This document shows, piece after piece, positions 34,460 to 45,395 of a DNA stretch of 64,000 nt. Made by a program: the position numbers and the translations under genes. This DNA comes from Pilaira anomala. Taxonomy: Eukaryota; Mucoromycota; Mucoromycetes; Mucorales; Mucoraceae. The first letter of the stretch is position 1; every line of letters starts with the position of its first letter. The stretch covers positions 558,001 to 622,000 of the forward strand of contig JAIXMQ010000004.1 of NCBI GenBank assembly GCA_025716855.1. The letters are read 5' to 3'. The notes under the pieces were generated by a model. That model made no database searches, was not told where the DNA came from, and saw only the letters and a list, made by a program, of their open reading frames with translations.

Positions 34460-34801
34460 TTATTTTAAAAGTAAAGAATGTAGTAATTGGCCTCCAATGA
34501 TATGAATGATAAGATGGATCCAAACAGGATAACATGGTTTAGAAAATGGGGTTATGGCTTGAAATATAGGTGGATTAGGTGAAGAAGAGAGTTTTGGGGT
34601 AGCAGTAGTAGTAGCAGCAGTAGTAGTAGGCCGTCTTGGACTATAACCGAAAAATAAACTGATAGGACCTATAATTGGACTTTGTAAATAAAAAAAAAAA
34701 AAAAAAAAATGACAGTTTTTTGCATGTGGGGCAAAAAAAATATATATACCTGTTTGATCTGCGCAAATATAAAAAGCTGAAATTAATAATGATAGAGCCA
34801 T
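34460..34801 (-). CDS. Small hydrophobic protein, 86 aa
   Basis: Two exons, 34750-34801 and 34460-34668, with an 81-nt intron (AG at ATTATAG) keep one frame of 86 aa. The N-terminus MALSLLISAFYICADQT looks like a signal peptide or first TM. The centre is Thr/Ala/Pro/Ser-rich (RRPTTTAATTTATPKLS) and the end is hydrophobic (PVWIHLIIHIIGGQLLHSLLL). No family recognised. The simple-repeat centre and small size make it a tentative gene. Confidence 0.5.
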   Translation of the reverse strand: MALSLLISAFYICADQTGIYIFFAPHAKNCHFFFFFFYLQSPIIGPISLFFGYSPRRPTTTAATTTATPKLSSSPNPPIFQAITPFSKPCYPVWIHLIIHIIGGQLLHSLLLK

Positions 34802-34988
34802 ATTTTTATTTGTATTTTGGGAGGATGGATTGGGGGGTAATATAATGTTTATTTTTTTTTTTTTTTAAAAAAAAAAAGACACAGAGGAAGGTAAAGTAAG
34901 TAAAATACATCCTCTTTCTTTTCTCTTATGTAACATTCAAGTCCTTTTTGTTCGATATAAAAGGATAAAGTGATTTTTTTTTTTTTTT

Positions 34989-36889
34989 TTAGGAAGATCT
35001 TGCCTGTAACTTCTCCTCAAGCAATTTGATTCTCCTTTCAAGTGGAACTGCAACTTCTTCAGATTTCTTTTGAATTAACTTTCGGATCGCATCGATCATA
35101 GCGGGTGACAAAGTACCTTCAGGCACAGGTGCTGTAGAGATAGACACTTTATCCGCTTTAGATGCAGCGAAAGGATCAATTAAAAAGTGAATAAATCGTT
35201 CATGATTCCTTTTTTTTTTTTTAAAAAAAAAAGTGTGTTATTATTTTTTTTTTTTTGTAAATAAATTATTTTCATTGTAGTCCTACTTACATAAGTACTT
35301 GTTCAATTTTAAAAACCACAGCTTCTAAACGTTGTTGAAACGATTCATCCAACACAGTATCCTTCGATTGTAAAATGAAATCAAGTAGTTTTTGATGTTG
35401 AGCCTGAAGATGAGAGATAGCAACAGCACACTGATCATGATTCACCGAATTACCATCCAAATCAATTCTAGCCCTTTTATTGTTACTATTACCACTACCG
35501 TCCGTACTACGTTGATCTTCACGTTCCTCAAGTTGAGAAGCCTTTACTTTAATCGTGGTTTCAATAAACTGAATATGGTTATAAATTACTTGCACTTCCT
35601 TTTCGATATGCTCCATACGTTGAAGAGCTACATCCTGATTAAACTCTCGAGGTTCAACCGAAAGACCCAAACCTTGAGTTCGAAGGGTATCTAAAATGAC
35701 CTTTGTTTCTTGATAATTCTGCTTTACTTCCGTTAATTCGGATGTGAGGTTCGTAATGGATTTTTTAATTGCTTCCACATTAGGTAATGATTCAGTAGGT
35801 GGTGCACTTTGAATTTTTTCTGCAGCCTCCTTCACGACTTGATATTCAGGCATTTGTCCGATGAACTGTCCAATAGCTTCAGGACCAAAATTTGTTTGCA
35901 TGAGTTGAGTCACTTGTTGAAGCAAGCCTTTGACCTGACCCTCAAATTCCTGACGTAAGGCCTGTGTTTCCTTTTTGTTCGTATCGATCTTTTCCAACTG
36001 TTCCTTCATCTTTCGATCCATGGTTTCTTTAATCTTTTTATGAATGACTTCTGAATCGTAGGTAGATATAAAGTCATCTACTTTCTTGGTCGATTCGCCT
36101 ATCATTGTAGTTGCCTCTTTTGAGAACTCTTCTAAAAAGCTTCTGTATTTATGAATAATGGTTTCTTGAAGATGTGTCATTTTTTGGTTCAATTCTTCCT
36201 TGCAGCTCGCGTCGAGTTTGTTCGCACGTAGTTCTTGGATAACTCTCTCAGTCTTATCCAAACCCGATTTGAGTTCGGATGTAAAGCTAACTGTAAACTT
36301 GCCGAATTTCTCGTTCCATTGATTGGCAATATCTACAGCCGATTTACTAGATTTGGATGCAACATGGGCAATTACTTTTAAAAATCCATCAATGACTTGT
36401 TTCTCAGACGTAGACATACTAGAAATATATATATATATAAGCTATTAGCTTTTTTTTTGTTGTTGTTGTCATTATTACACTATAAAACACTTTACGATTT
36501 TCGTTTGTTATCAATATTTGTTTGTAAATCACCAATTGTTTTATCTAAGAGATTATTTCAGTTTTACATATCAAAAAGGGGAGGGAGGGGAACTTCTTTT
36601 TTTTTTTTTTTCTTTACTCATTTGTTCCAAGTTGGTAGCTGATATATTCTCTCCTTCTATAAGTGTTTTCTTAATGGATGTGAGAGATTCAAGTTTAGAT
36701 TCCAAAGTATTGATTTCAGTTGCAGTTCGTGAAGAATCGTATATTGATCTAAACGTGTTTTTTTTATAAAGAAAAAAAAAAAAAAAAAAAAGTTAACAGA
36801 AAAAGTTGTTCAAAGCGTGTCTTCTTTAACTGTATTTACTCTAAACATTCTTGCAACTTTGACTCGGTATAATCTGGTTTAGGGTCCAT
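34989..36889 (-). CDS. Long coiled-coil protein, 525 aa
   Basis: Five exons: 36840-36889, 36618-36748, 36496-36544, 35291-36418 and 34989-35208. Phases fit throughout. The apparent ATG at 36417 (MSTSEKQ) lies directly after a good acceptor (ATTTCTAG), and joining it to the upstream exons gives NKRKSMSTSEKQVIDG in frame, so the real start is MDPKPDYTES at 36889. Nearly the whole chain is helical coiled coil rich in Glu, Lys, Gln. A basic/acidic break NNKRARIDLDG (about residue 400) may be a nuclear localisation signal. The C-terminus (LSPAMIDAIRKLIQKKSEEV...RRIKLLEEKLQ) is a last coil. No family recognised; a kinetochore, spindle or chromatin scaffold is possible but unproven. The acceptor of the last exon sits in an A-run. 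Confidence 0.78.
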
Positions 36890-36984
36890 AATATATATTT
36901 ATAAAGACTTGTGTTAAAAAAAAAAAAAAATAATTAAAAAAAAAAAAAAAAGTCTGAATTCAAGTAAGGAAGAATTCAAAGTGG

Positions 36985-37020
<36 letters not shown>

Positions 37021-37103
37021 TTAAAAGGCGTCACAATTCCGGGTAACCTGGCTCATCCTTCTTCTTTTCTTTTTTATCTTTTTCTTATATTTCGTTTAAA
37101 ACC
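36890..37103. promoter_or_regulatory. Divergent promoter, coiled-coil gene / MZM1
   Basis: 214 bp between outward-facing starts, dominated by A runs, the longest about 34 A at 36984-37017. This rigid poly(dA) should exclude nucleosomes. A CT-rich leader precedes the MZM1 start. Confidence 0.5.
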
Positions 37104-37739
37104 ATGTCAGCTATTTCACCATCTAAGCAAGCAGCGATACAAGCTTATCGTAGCTTACTCAAGACACAAAAGAAGGTGTTTGATAGTAAGTGAAGAATTG
37201 GATAGAATAAAAAAAGATTTGATATTGACCCTGAATTTTTTTTTTAAAAAAAGCTGATTTGAAAGCAATTGATGGTAAGGATATATACACAAAAATATAT
37301 AAAAAAAGGGGGGGGGAGATATAGAATGGGAAAATTGATTTTATTATTTTTTTTTAAGCTGCCAGAAGAGAAACTTATACAAGATTTATGCAATTTAAAA
37401 ATGAAACAAATTCTGATATTCTTGAAGAGGTAAAAAAACAAAAAAAAAAGGGGGAGAAAGAAATTATATGATTTAACATGTAAAGGAGTATAGAAATTAC
37501 AATTAGCTGGACAAGTTGAAAGTTTATTAAAAAAGAACGTTATTCAAGGTGTTCCAAAAGGAGATAACACATTTAGTAAATGACAAATATTAAAATATAC
37601 AATGCAGGTACTAACCTCTTTTTTTTTAAATAGAATTAAGAATTACAAAAGATACTGAATTAAGTGATAATGATACCATCAAAAACACCAAAAGTATCAA
37701 TCGTAAAAGGAGAACAAGAACATCCTCAAAATCAGCAGC

Positions 37740-37770
<31 letters not shown>

Positions 37771-37806
37771 TGCTGTGGTGGGGGAGAACATCATCACCAT
37801 CACTGA
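37104..37806 (+). CDS. MZM1: LYR-motif complex III assembly factor Mzm1 (LYRM7), 142 aa
   Basis: Five short exons (37104-37185, 37254-37274, 37359-37429, 37494-37575, 37634-37806), one only 21 nt; all in phase. The N-terminus has the LYR-type motif AIQAYRSLLKTQKKVF, followed by ARRETYTRFMQFKNET, KLQLAGQVESLLKKNVIQG and LRITKDTELSDNDTIK, closely following Mzm1/LYRM7. This matrix chaperone binds the Rieske Fe-S protein and hands it to complex III; the LYR motif contacts the HscB/Fe-S transfer machinery. The last exon runs on past the usual Mzm1 end into a basic stretch, ten Thr (from a CAA/ACA repeat), CCGGGE and five His. The tail is not a family feature. Confidence 0.9.
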
Positions 37807-37907
37807 TTGTGTGATACAAGAAAATAATTATATACAGAATGTTTTTATTTTTATTTTTTTTTTTATTTCTCTCTTCCTCTACTATACTTTATATATAAAA
37901 AAAAAAA

Positions 37908-38432
37908 ATGAATGATAATAAAAAACAAGTATCAGAATGGTCTTTAGAGTTAACAGAAAGACTCATGTCAAATAAACATATACGACCATTACCTTCTTCT
38001 GCCATTATAGTTCATTCAGAAAATAAAGATGAACAGTTTAAAAAATATATTGAGCGTCAGTTTACTTTAAACGACGCAGAAATCTTGAAAAATCAATTAA
38101 ATGAAACATCCAAGGAGGTACAACAAGAGAAACAGCAACAACAACAACAAGAAGAATACGAAGAAAAAGAAGAAGAAAAGATTTGGTGGTTATCAAAAGA
38201 CGATCAAGATGGTTTTTATTCAATTTGTGCTTTATTCTTTTTATTTGGTTTTTTGTTTCCACCCTTTTGGTGGATTGGATCTGTTTGGCCAAAACACGTT
38301 GCAGAAAGAGGTGGGAAAATGGCTGTACGATGGCAAAAATTGAATAGGATCATGTCTATTGGTTTCAGTAGTATTCTTTTAATTTTAATTATAATCTTTG
38401 TAGTTTTATACACTACAACTACTACTATTTAA
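37908..38432 (+). CDS. Two-TM membrane protein, 174 aa
   Basis: One exon. The N-terminal ~100 residues are hydrophilic, ending in a Gln/Glu tract (EVQQEKQQQQQQEEYEEKEE). Two hydrophobic helices follow: FYSICALFFLFGFLFPPFWWIG and FSSILLILIIIFVVLYTT, separated by the basic loop WPKHVAERGGKMAVRWQKLNR. The short Trp/Pro-rich sequence between them looks conserved rather than random. No family name can be given. It starts only 101 bp after the MZM1 stop. Confidence 0.7.
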   Translation: MNDNKKQVSEWSLELTERLMSNKHIRPLPSSAIIVHSENKDEQFKKYIERQFTLNDAEILKNQLNETSKEVQQEKQQQQQQEEYEEKEEEKIWWLSKDDQDGFYSICALFFLFGFLFPPFWWIGSVWPKHVAERGGKMAVRWQKLNRIMSIGFSSILLILIIIFVVLYTTTTTI

Positions 38433-38525
38433 TGATGATGAATAGATTTCATGATGACATTATTCACTATACCCTCTATATACATATAAGAGAGAGAGAG
38501 AGAGTTATTATTATTGTTATTATTA

Positions 38526-39157
38526 TTATTTTTTTTTTATTTGTTTATACTTGCGCCAATCGGTACGATGAGGTAAATCAATAGCGTATTTCCATTCACC
38601 ATCAACAATAAACTTGAACTCATTATCTTTTGTTCTATCCAATTGTAAAAAAACAACGTGACAGTCTGTGTCTTTTATCATATCAACATGATCTAATAAT
38701 ACAAATCATGTGTTTTTTTTTTCTTCTTTTTTTAGATTTTATATAGATTACATCTTGTTTACTATTTATTCTTTACCTGACCAGTTGGCAAATTCTCCTG
38801 TAACCTGTACTTTTTTGCCACCGTGATTCCAGCAAATCTAAAAAACGAATTATACAAGTTTAATACATGTAACACATTTTTTTTTTTTTTATTTCTCACC
38901 TTTTGTTCAATATACTTATTAGAAGGTTGTGAAAGATCTGAATCCATTGAAGTCATACTACTAATAGATAAACTACGTTTCATATCCATCACCACTTCCT
39001 CTTCTTCTTCTTCTTCTTCTTCTTCTTCTTCTTCTTCTTCTTCTTCTTCTTCAATAAGATCCATTTCATAATGTGTGATACATTTTGAACGCATTTGTCG
39101 TTCATTGACGGGTGAATTATTTGGTATAGTTGAAGGTAAAGAGAGCCAATCACGCAT
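38526..39157 (-). CDS. Small CBM48 (AMPK-beta-type glycogen-binding) protein, 161 aa
   Basis: Three exons (38900-39157, 38777-38837, 38526-38692), in phase. Residues 1-86 are a disordered head with a run of about 19 Glu (TTC repeat at about 38999-39050). The spliced remainder reads ICWNHGGKKVQVTGEFANWS, then DNEFKFIVDGEWKYAIDLP. This is the CBM48/E-set glycogen-binding fold found in the beta subunits of AMPK/SNF1 kinase and related glycan regulators, with both carbohydrate-stacking Trp positions present. The beta-subunit C-terminal (ASC) domain, needed to hold the kinase and gamma subunits, is absent. So it is a stand-alone glycogen-binding protein rather than a full beta subunit. An upstream in-frame ATG near 39223 would add a hydrophobic N-terminus; I prefer the ATG at 39157. 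Confidence 0.82.
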
Positions 39158-39725
39158 AGTGAATCTCAAAATTTGTAAAAGAAAAAATCGAAATGAAAAT
39201 GATAAAAAGGACGAAATCATTGCTATATAAAAAAAGTAGTAGTTCAAAAAGAAAAAAAGAAGAGAAAAAAAGATTAGATTTTTTGCATCACGGTCCTTTT
39301 TTATACTATTATATTTCCTTCCTGCTTCCTGTTTTCTTTTGCATAGTTTTAATATCCAATCACACCTTATCTAATCATGCACAAAAAAAAAAAAAAAAAA
39401 AAGTTCTCACTTTCTTTAATGGATTATTACACAACAAACAAATCAAGTGTTGTTATCTCACACGTTGTAATATATATCATTAAAAGTACACACATATCAA
39501 AATGCACAGACACAGACACACGAAAAAAAAATAATAATAATAATATAGAACTTGATTGTGACTTGAATACACACGTAAAGCCACGTAACCATTACGGAAT
39601 TTTCTATTTTTCTCTCTTTTTAATCACATATAAAAAGATAGAGATAGAGAGAGGGAGGGGGGCGTTTTCTCCCTATTTTGGGTAATTCATCGTTATTTTA
39701 TTTTTTCTCTCTCTCTCTCTTTTTT

Positions 39726-41471
39726 ATGCTAAAATTAATCACAAGAAACGTACAACAATTAAATAAACCTATTGGTATTCGTTGGAATTCAACACTCTCT
39801 AACGCAACCCAAGTATCTCAAAAAGAACTTTCAGCCTGGTTAGAAACTCAAAGCACAAAAACTATTCAAGACGACATTACGATTGTTGACGTTAGAGAAC
39901 GTCATGAAATTGAAAAACATGGGAAAATTAAAGGCGCCTTGAACGTTCCTTTTAAATTATCTACAGACATGTTTTTAGCTGGTTTATCTGATTTAAATAG
40001 ACAAAGCAAAGTAAGAAAAAAAAAGTAAAAATATTTAATTTTAAACTAAAATGCAAAAAAAAAAAAAAAAAGATTGTATTTCAATGCATGTCAGGTCGTA
40101 GAAGTGATGAAGCGGCTATCTTGGCTGAAAAGCATGGGTTTAAACATACTTATAGTTTAACGGGTGGTCTTAAAGCATGGGATGGTCCGATTCAACCCTT
40201 CATGAATAATCATTCTCCTTGGGTGCATACTTTATTTGATACAGAAACTGAAACAGCTCAATATGTGGTGACAGATTTAGGTAACACAGAAAAAAAAAAA
40301 ATAACATGCGTTTTTTTTATTGTTCTTTCTCACACACACACACTTACACTTACACTTACACTTACACAATAGAGACAAAAGAAGCTTATATTATTGATCC
40401 TGTGCTTGATTATGACCCATTTGCGTCTATTGTACATCCATTAATGGCAAAAAGTTTAATGCAATTTATAGACAATTATGAATTAAATGTTTCAAAAATT
40501 ATTGACACTCATGTCCATGCGGTAAAACACAAAAATAGCCAAAACATAAAAAAAAAACGGATAAACAATTTAACTCTATTAAAATCAGGATCATTTGACG
40601 GCTGCTTATTATTTGAAGAATCAATTGAACTCGAAACCTGAATTTTGGATTGGTGAAAATGTGACCAAGGTTCAAGAGGTCTTTAGAGAACGTTATAATC
40701 TAGATGAAGCTGACTTGAAAACAACCGGTGAACAATTTGACAAGTTGGTATCGGCCGATATGACTTGGAAATTAGGTCAGGATATTGATTGCAGTGTATT
40801 GTATACTCCTGGTCATACTCCTGCCTGTACTTCCATTCGTGTAGGTGACGCTGCTTTTGTAGGCGATACATTATTTATGGTAACCTGATGATATTTCTCT
40901 CTTTTTCTCTCTCTCTCTCTCCAAACAAATAACTTATCAAACTATTTTTAGCCTGATATAGGTACCGCACGTTGTGACTTTCCTGGTGGTAGTGCAAAAG
41001 ATATGTATGAAAGTATTCATAAAATGTACAAGTATTGGCCTGATGACACAAGAATTTATGTTGGTCACGATTACCCTCCTGCAGATCGTTCAGTAAGTAA
41101 AAAAAAAAAAAAATATGTTTTATCACATAAAACTCATCATCCTCTCTATTTTAGTATCATGTCATGACCTCTTTAGAGAATCAAAAGACAAAGAATAAAA
41201 TGATTAATACTAACGTCAGTTTAGATGAATATATCAAGATGCGTAAAGAAAGAGATTCAAAATTAAAAGCACCACGTTATATTCATCCTTCCATTCAGGT
41301 AATATTAATTTTCTTACATATAAACAAAACTGTAAAATAAAAAAAAAATATTGATTCTTGTTTATATAATAGACTAATCTCAGAGGTGGTGTCTTACCTA
41401 CACCAGAAGATTCTAAATATGGTAAAAAACCAGGTCAATTCTTTAAAATTCCCGTAAGATGGAGTCCTTAA
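39726..41471 (+). CDS. Rhodanese-persulfide dioxygenase (ETHE1-type) fusion, 438 aa
   Basis: Seven exons (39726-40010, 40073-40280, 40373-40521, 40589-40879, 40952-41092, 41155-41298, 41373-41471), in phase. MLKLITRNVQQLNKPIGIRW is a likely mitochondrial presequence. Residues about 30-150 are a rhodanese domain with the active Cys in FQCMSGRRS. Residues about 165-400 are a metallo-beta-lactamase-fold persulfide dioxygenase with THVHADHLTAA (iron ligands), YTPGHTPACTSI, FVGDTLFM, GTARCDFPGG and YVGHDYPP. ETHE1 oxidises glutathione persulfide to sulfite, and rhodanese moves sulfane sulfur, so the fusion joins two steps of mitochondrial sulfide detoxification. The domain order (rhodanese first) is discussed in the findings. 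The stop lies 19 bp from the end of convergent RPN5. Confidence 0.93.
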
Positions 41472-41490
41472 AAAAAATATATGTTTTTTT

Positions 41491-43137
41491 TTATTTAACT
41501 TTTGCAATACTATGTACCATTTCCTATATAACAAAACAATAAAAAAAAAAAAAAATTAATATCCACAAAAATATAATTCATACATATATATATATATATT
41601 TACCTCTTTTGAAATCAAATGGCAAGTCTTTTCAATCAAGTTTAATAAAGAGTTAATATCACTAGACCAATCATTCAAGATTTCATTGGCATCTTTCTTT
41701 GTTTGGAAATTAATGATACCAGCCGAACGATCAATACGAGCATAAATTGTCTTGGAAACGACCAATTTAGAAAGGAATTCTTCTGCATCCTTTTCATTCA
41801 AATCAAGTAATTGTGTCAATCGCTTAGTGGTAACGCGTGTATAATATTTGGCAATCACACGAATATTATGTTCAACCACACGATTATGAAGTTCCTTTAA
41901 TCTCTTTTGTCCTTGTTCACTAGACTTGTTAAAAGCATCCGATTGACTCAATAATCCACCATAACTTGTTTCAATTTCGGACCAACGCATCAATTCAGTA
42001 GTCACAAAGTGCTTTGTCAATTCTTTGTATTCAGGGATTTGTGCCAATCGTGCGTCTTGATAGATCTTGTGAAGGTAATCGGATTGCTCGTTATCAAAAG
42101 GTGATAAAATAACAAACAAGACTGCGTTTTGAAGAACTGGTTTCCATTTCGTTTCGTCTTCTTTGATTGATTCGGAATCATAAATTTGTTTATAAAACTT
42201 GTGTACGTTTAAATATTGTTCTTCATGTAAAGCATGTTGAATCATCAAGTTGTAGAATCGAAGTTTAAGATCCTATGTTAAATAATATAAGTATATATAT
42301 ATATATATATATATATTTCTGCTAGTATTTTTTTTTCTCTTACCTCATTCTCCTTGTCTTGGAAGAATTTAGTGTTGATCTTTTTAGAAATAATTTGAGT
42401 ACGAATGTAATCCGATTTAGCTAAACAGAGTCTCATTTGTTCCAAAATAAAGTCGACCTTTTCACGCTTATCCATTGACCCAAATGTCTCTACTTGAAGT
42501 TCTTGAAGAATATCAGCTGCTTCACTGATCTTACCTTCATCTTCACGAATCTTTGCTAAAAGACGTGTAATACGTGCACGTTCAACTTCAACATAAATCT
42601 ACATCTTTTATAAGTTTCTTGCTTATCTCTTCAATTTTTTATTTTATTTTTTACCTTTCCATCAGTTACAGTACGAAGTGTCTCAATTAATTCAAGTTTA
42701 GTTTCCATATCAGGTGTAGAATCAAGATAACTCATAGCTTCTTGAACCATCAATGTAGTAGCCTATATTCATTTTTTTTTTTTAAAAAATCAGTATTTTT
42801 TTTTTTTTGCATACACACAAACAATATCTACTACTTACAGCTTTAAGTTGACCGTGCTTCTTTGATAATAAAACAATTTGTTCATTCAAAAGCTTCCAAT
42901 CTTTTACTTCATGACATAACTTGACAATTTGAACAAGAATACGACCTGTTGAAGCTTGATCGGCAGCCTAAATAAAAAACGGTTAAATAAATCAAATTAC
43001 ACTATATGCCATCTATTTCTTTTTTTTTGTTTTTTTTTTTGTTTTTACATTTCTAGCTTGCTTTTCAATAGACATTAATTTTTCTAAAGCTTCATTGATT
43101 TTGCCTTGCTATATACAAAAATATGTGGTTAGTTTCC

Positions 43138-43170
<33 letters not shown>

Positions 43171-43276
43171 AAAGCGCGTTTCTAACTACCTTGGCTAAAG
43201 CTTCGGTTTCTGGTAAAAGTACATCCACTTGAGGACTAAAGTCCTTATCCATTTTTTCTAACTTTCCGTCTGACAT
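41491..43276 (-). CDS. RPN5: 26S proteasome lid subunit Rpn5 (PSMD12), 446 aa
   Basis: Seven exons (43190-43276, 43049-43108, 42839-42967, 42655-42762, 42344-42598, 41604-42272, 41491-41523), in phase, 446 aa (yeast Rpn5 is 445). The last exon codes for only ten residues, [10 protein letters not shown], completing the typical [14 protein letters not shown] end. Helical TPR-like repeats ([20 protein letters not shown]) lead into a C-terminal PCI domain ([20 protein letters not shown], then [16 protein letters not shown]). Rpn5 is a scaffold of the proteasome lid next to Rpn11. Introns between 43109 and 43189 and between 42763 and 42838 contain T/A palindromic runs. Confidence 0.95.
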
Positions 43277-43585
43277 GATTACTTTTTTGTGGTTTATAAA
43301 GTCTAATAAAGAAAAAGAAGAAAAGGTACAACTTTCCTTAATTTTTTATTTATTCAAAAAAAAAAAAAAAAAAGAGCTTACGTTTTTGACCTTTAAAGTA
43401 TACGTCATTCGTAGTGTATTTAAGGACAGTCTTTTTGAATTCCAGATATATATATGTGTACCTTAAAAAACATGCAAAATGACAGATTACCTCTGTTTTT
43501 AGTATTTATTAATTATAGTATAAGTATACTCTAAAAATTAGTTTATTTATTTTCATCAAAACGGTCGTATATAATACATATATAT

Positions 43586-44326
43586 TCATTCATTATGCAA
43601 GTCATAGACATAGTTACGACTAGGAGGTGGGGTTGGAAAATACTTGTAGTATGCGTTAAGAACAGCAAATGCACCAAACAAAATCAACCCAACCCCAAGA
43701 AACCATAACCCAATAAATCCACCATGTACACTAATCACTTGATTAATAGCGTCTGAAAATGCATCTCTTTCTGAGACCATGGTAGGATGTTGAAGTGACT
43801 CAAACATAAACACTGCTACAAACATAAAGACCTATGGAACACATGAATTTATAGTACTAATAAATATCTAAATATAATATGGACAATCATGTACTTACAC
43901 CTGCTCGAGCCAAAAAGCCTAAATGACCTGAAATATATAAAATATACCTTTCAACTCTCGAAATCTCATTTAATTTCAAATCTACATGCCACCGATTCGA
44001 GAACCCATTTTGAGCCTGTGTGATAAATGCGATCAAGAAAGCACATCCAAATACACCTACAGCCATACGATAGACCCATTGATCTGAGCTTGCCCAACAA
44101 GAAGGAAAGCAACCAGTCGATCCTTTTGCATTCTGGATTCTTTCTTCTCGTGTCTCGTGCAGCAGTTGACCGATATAAACTAAATAAACAATATACACAA
44201 TACCAGATACAATAGGAGAGATTCTGGCTCGAAAGAAATTACCAAATGGGGTTTGTAATGCATCGTAACTCTGCCCTGAAAATCCTTCCCAACTATAATA
44301 AAAAATAAAAAAAAAAGTTAATAACC

Positions 44327-44357
<31 letters not shown>

Positions 44358-44784
44358 AACCTACAATCGCCAAATAGAATAAAACAAGACACCGATAAAC
44401 ATAATAATAAGTATAGGTGTACCCATTGAAAATAATCCAAGAAAAATAAAAGCTCCCTGATATATATATATATATATTAATATTTTCATTTTAAAGTATA
44501 TATATATATATATATATTATATAGATGTTGCGTGTACAAACCATGGGAGATTCAGTACCTGTAATATCACCTTTTAAATGTTGAGCAGTTGCAATACATA
44601 ATCCACCCATGACAGCATATACAATCCCTTTTGCTATAAATCCTATTCTACCTAACCAACTGACAATACGATAATGTCTAAGACGAACTCCTTTTGGTGT
44701 ATGAAATGTCATGAACCATTGTTTATGTAACCAAGAACTGGGTTCAATCGATTGTTGTTCGTTTATAAGTATACTTGTCGACAT
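43586..44784 (-). CDS. DUF1206 multipass membrane protein, 324 aa
   Basis: Four exons (44542-44784, 44365-44456, 43899-44292, 43586-43831), in phase; the first intron has an unusual GTTTGT donor. The protein has three copies of a unit of two helices, each opening with a pattern like WLGRIGFIAKGIVYAVMGG (first), ARISPIVSGIVYIVYLVYIG (second) and GHLGFLARAGVFMFVAVFMFE (third). This is the repeat of the DUF1206 family, best known from bacteria. The function is unknown. A hydrophilic loop with Cys (GCFPSCWASSD) sits between units. It may have come from bacteria long ago, since its introns are fungal in type. Confidence 0.85.
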
Positions 44785-45297
44785 GATTTTAAAAGATACA
44801 AAAGAGAAACAAAAGAGAGAGAAATTTAGAATAAATAAATGGTTGTTTATATAGATGCGTTGTATATCATAATGCATAAGTAAATGAATGATCCATCTTC
44901 TTACAACAAGTCTGTCATGAAATGCAGTAATAAGTTAATTCATTTCCGATTCGTTTACAATGCTAGTTACACAAGAAGAGAGTTTTTTCATGTAAAAAAA
45001 TCGAAAGGTCCTTCTTCTTTTTTATACCATTGTACCTATTCCCTCATTAAAAAAAAAAAAAGAAAAAAAGTGCTGGATTTTTTACTAAAATTTAAAATTC
45101 CATTTTATATTATTATTTTATTCACAAAATATCTGGTATTTGCAAAGTTAAAATGTTAGGAGTTGTAACCTGCATATTTTATGAGTAAAAGACACTTATT
45201 ATCCCAAAAGGAGTTAAAGACATAAGCCACTTTTGTATGTTTTTTTTAAACACGTTTTTTTTTTTATATTTAAAAAAAAAAAATTACATATATACAC

Positions 45298-45338
<41 letters not shown>

Positions 45339-45395
45339 TCCTCCTCCTACTTCTTTTTTTTTTTTTACATATATAATTCATCTCTTTTTATTTTA
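44785..45395. other. Divergent intergenic region before the kinase gene
   Basis: 610 bp between divergent genes. It holds an A/T-rich stretch with a T run of about 33 (about 45300-45332) and CT-rich leader sequence up to the kinase ATG. Frames here are homopolymer-driven and not genes. Confidence 0.5.

Noticed and set aside
36492..36889. A separate 77-aa gene ending at 36492
   Set aside because: A 77-nt intron joins its last exon in frame to the coiled-coil protein, and the spacing to a separate downstream start would be under 80 bp.
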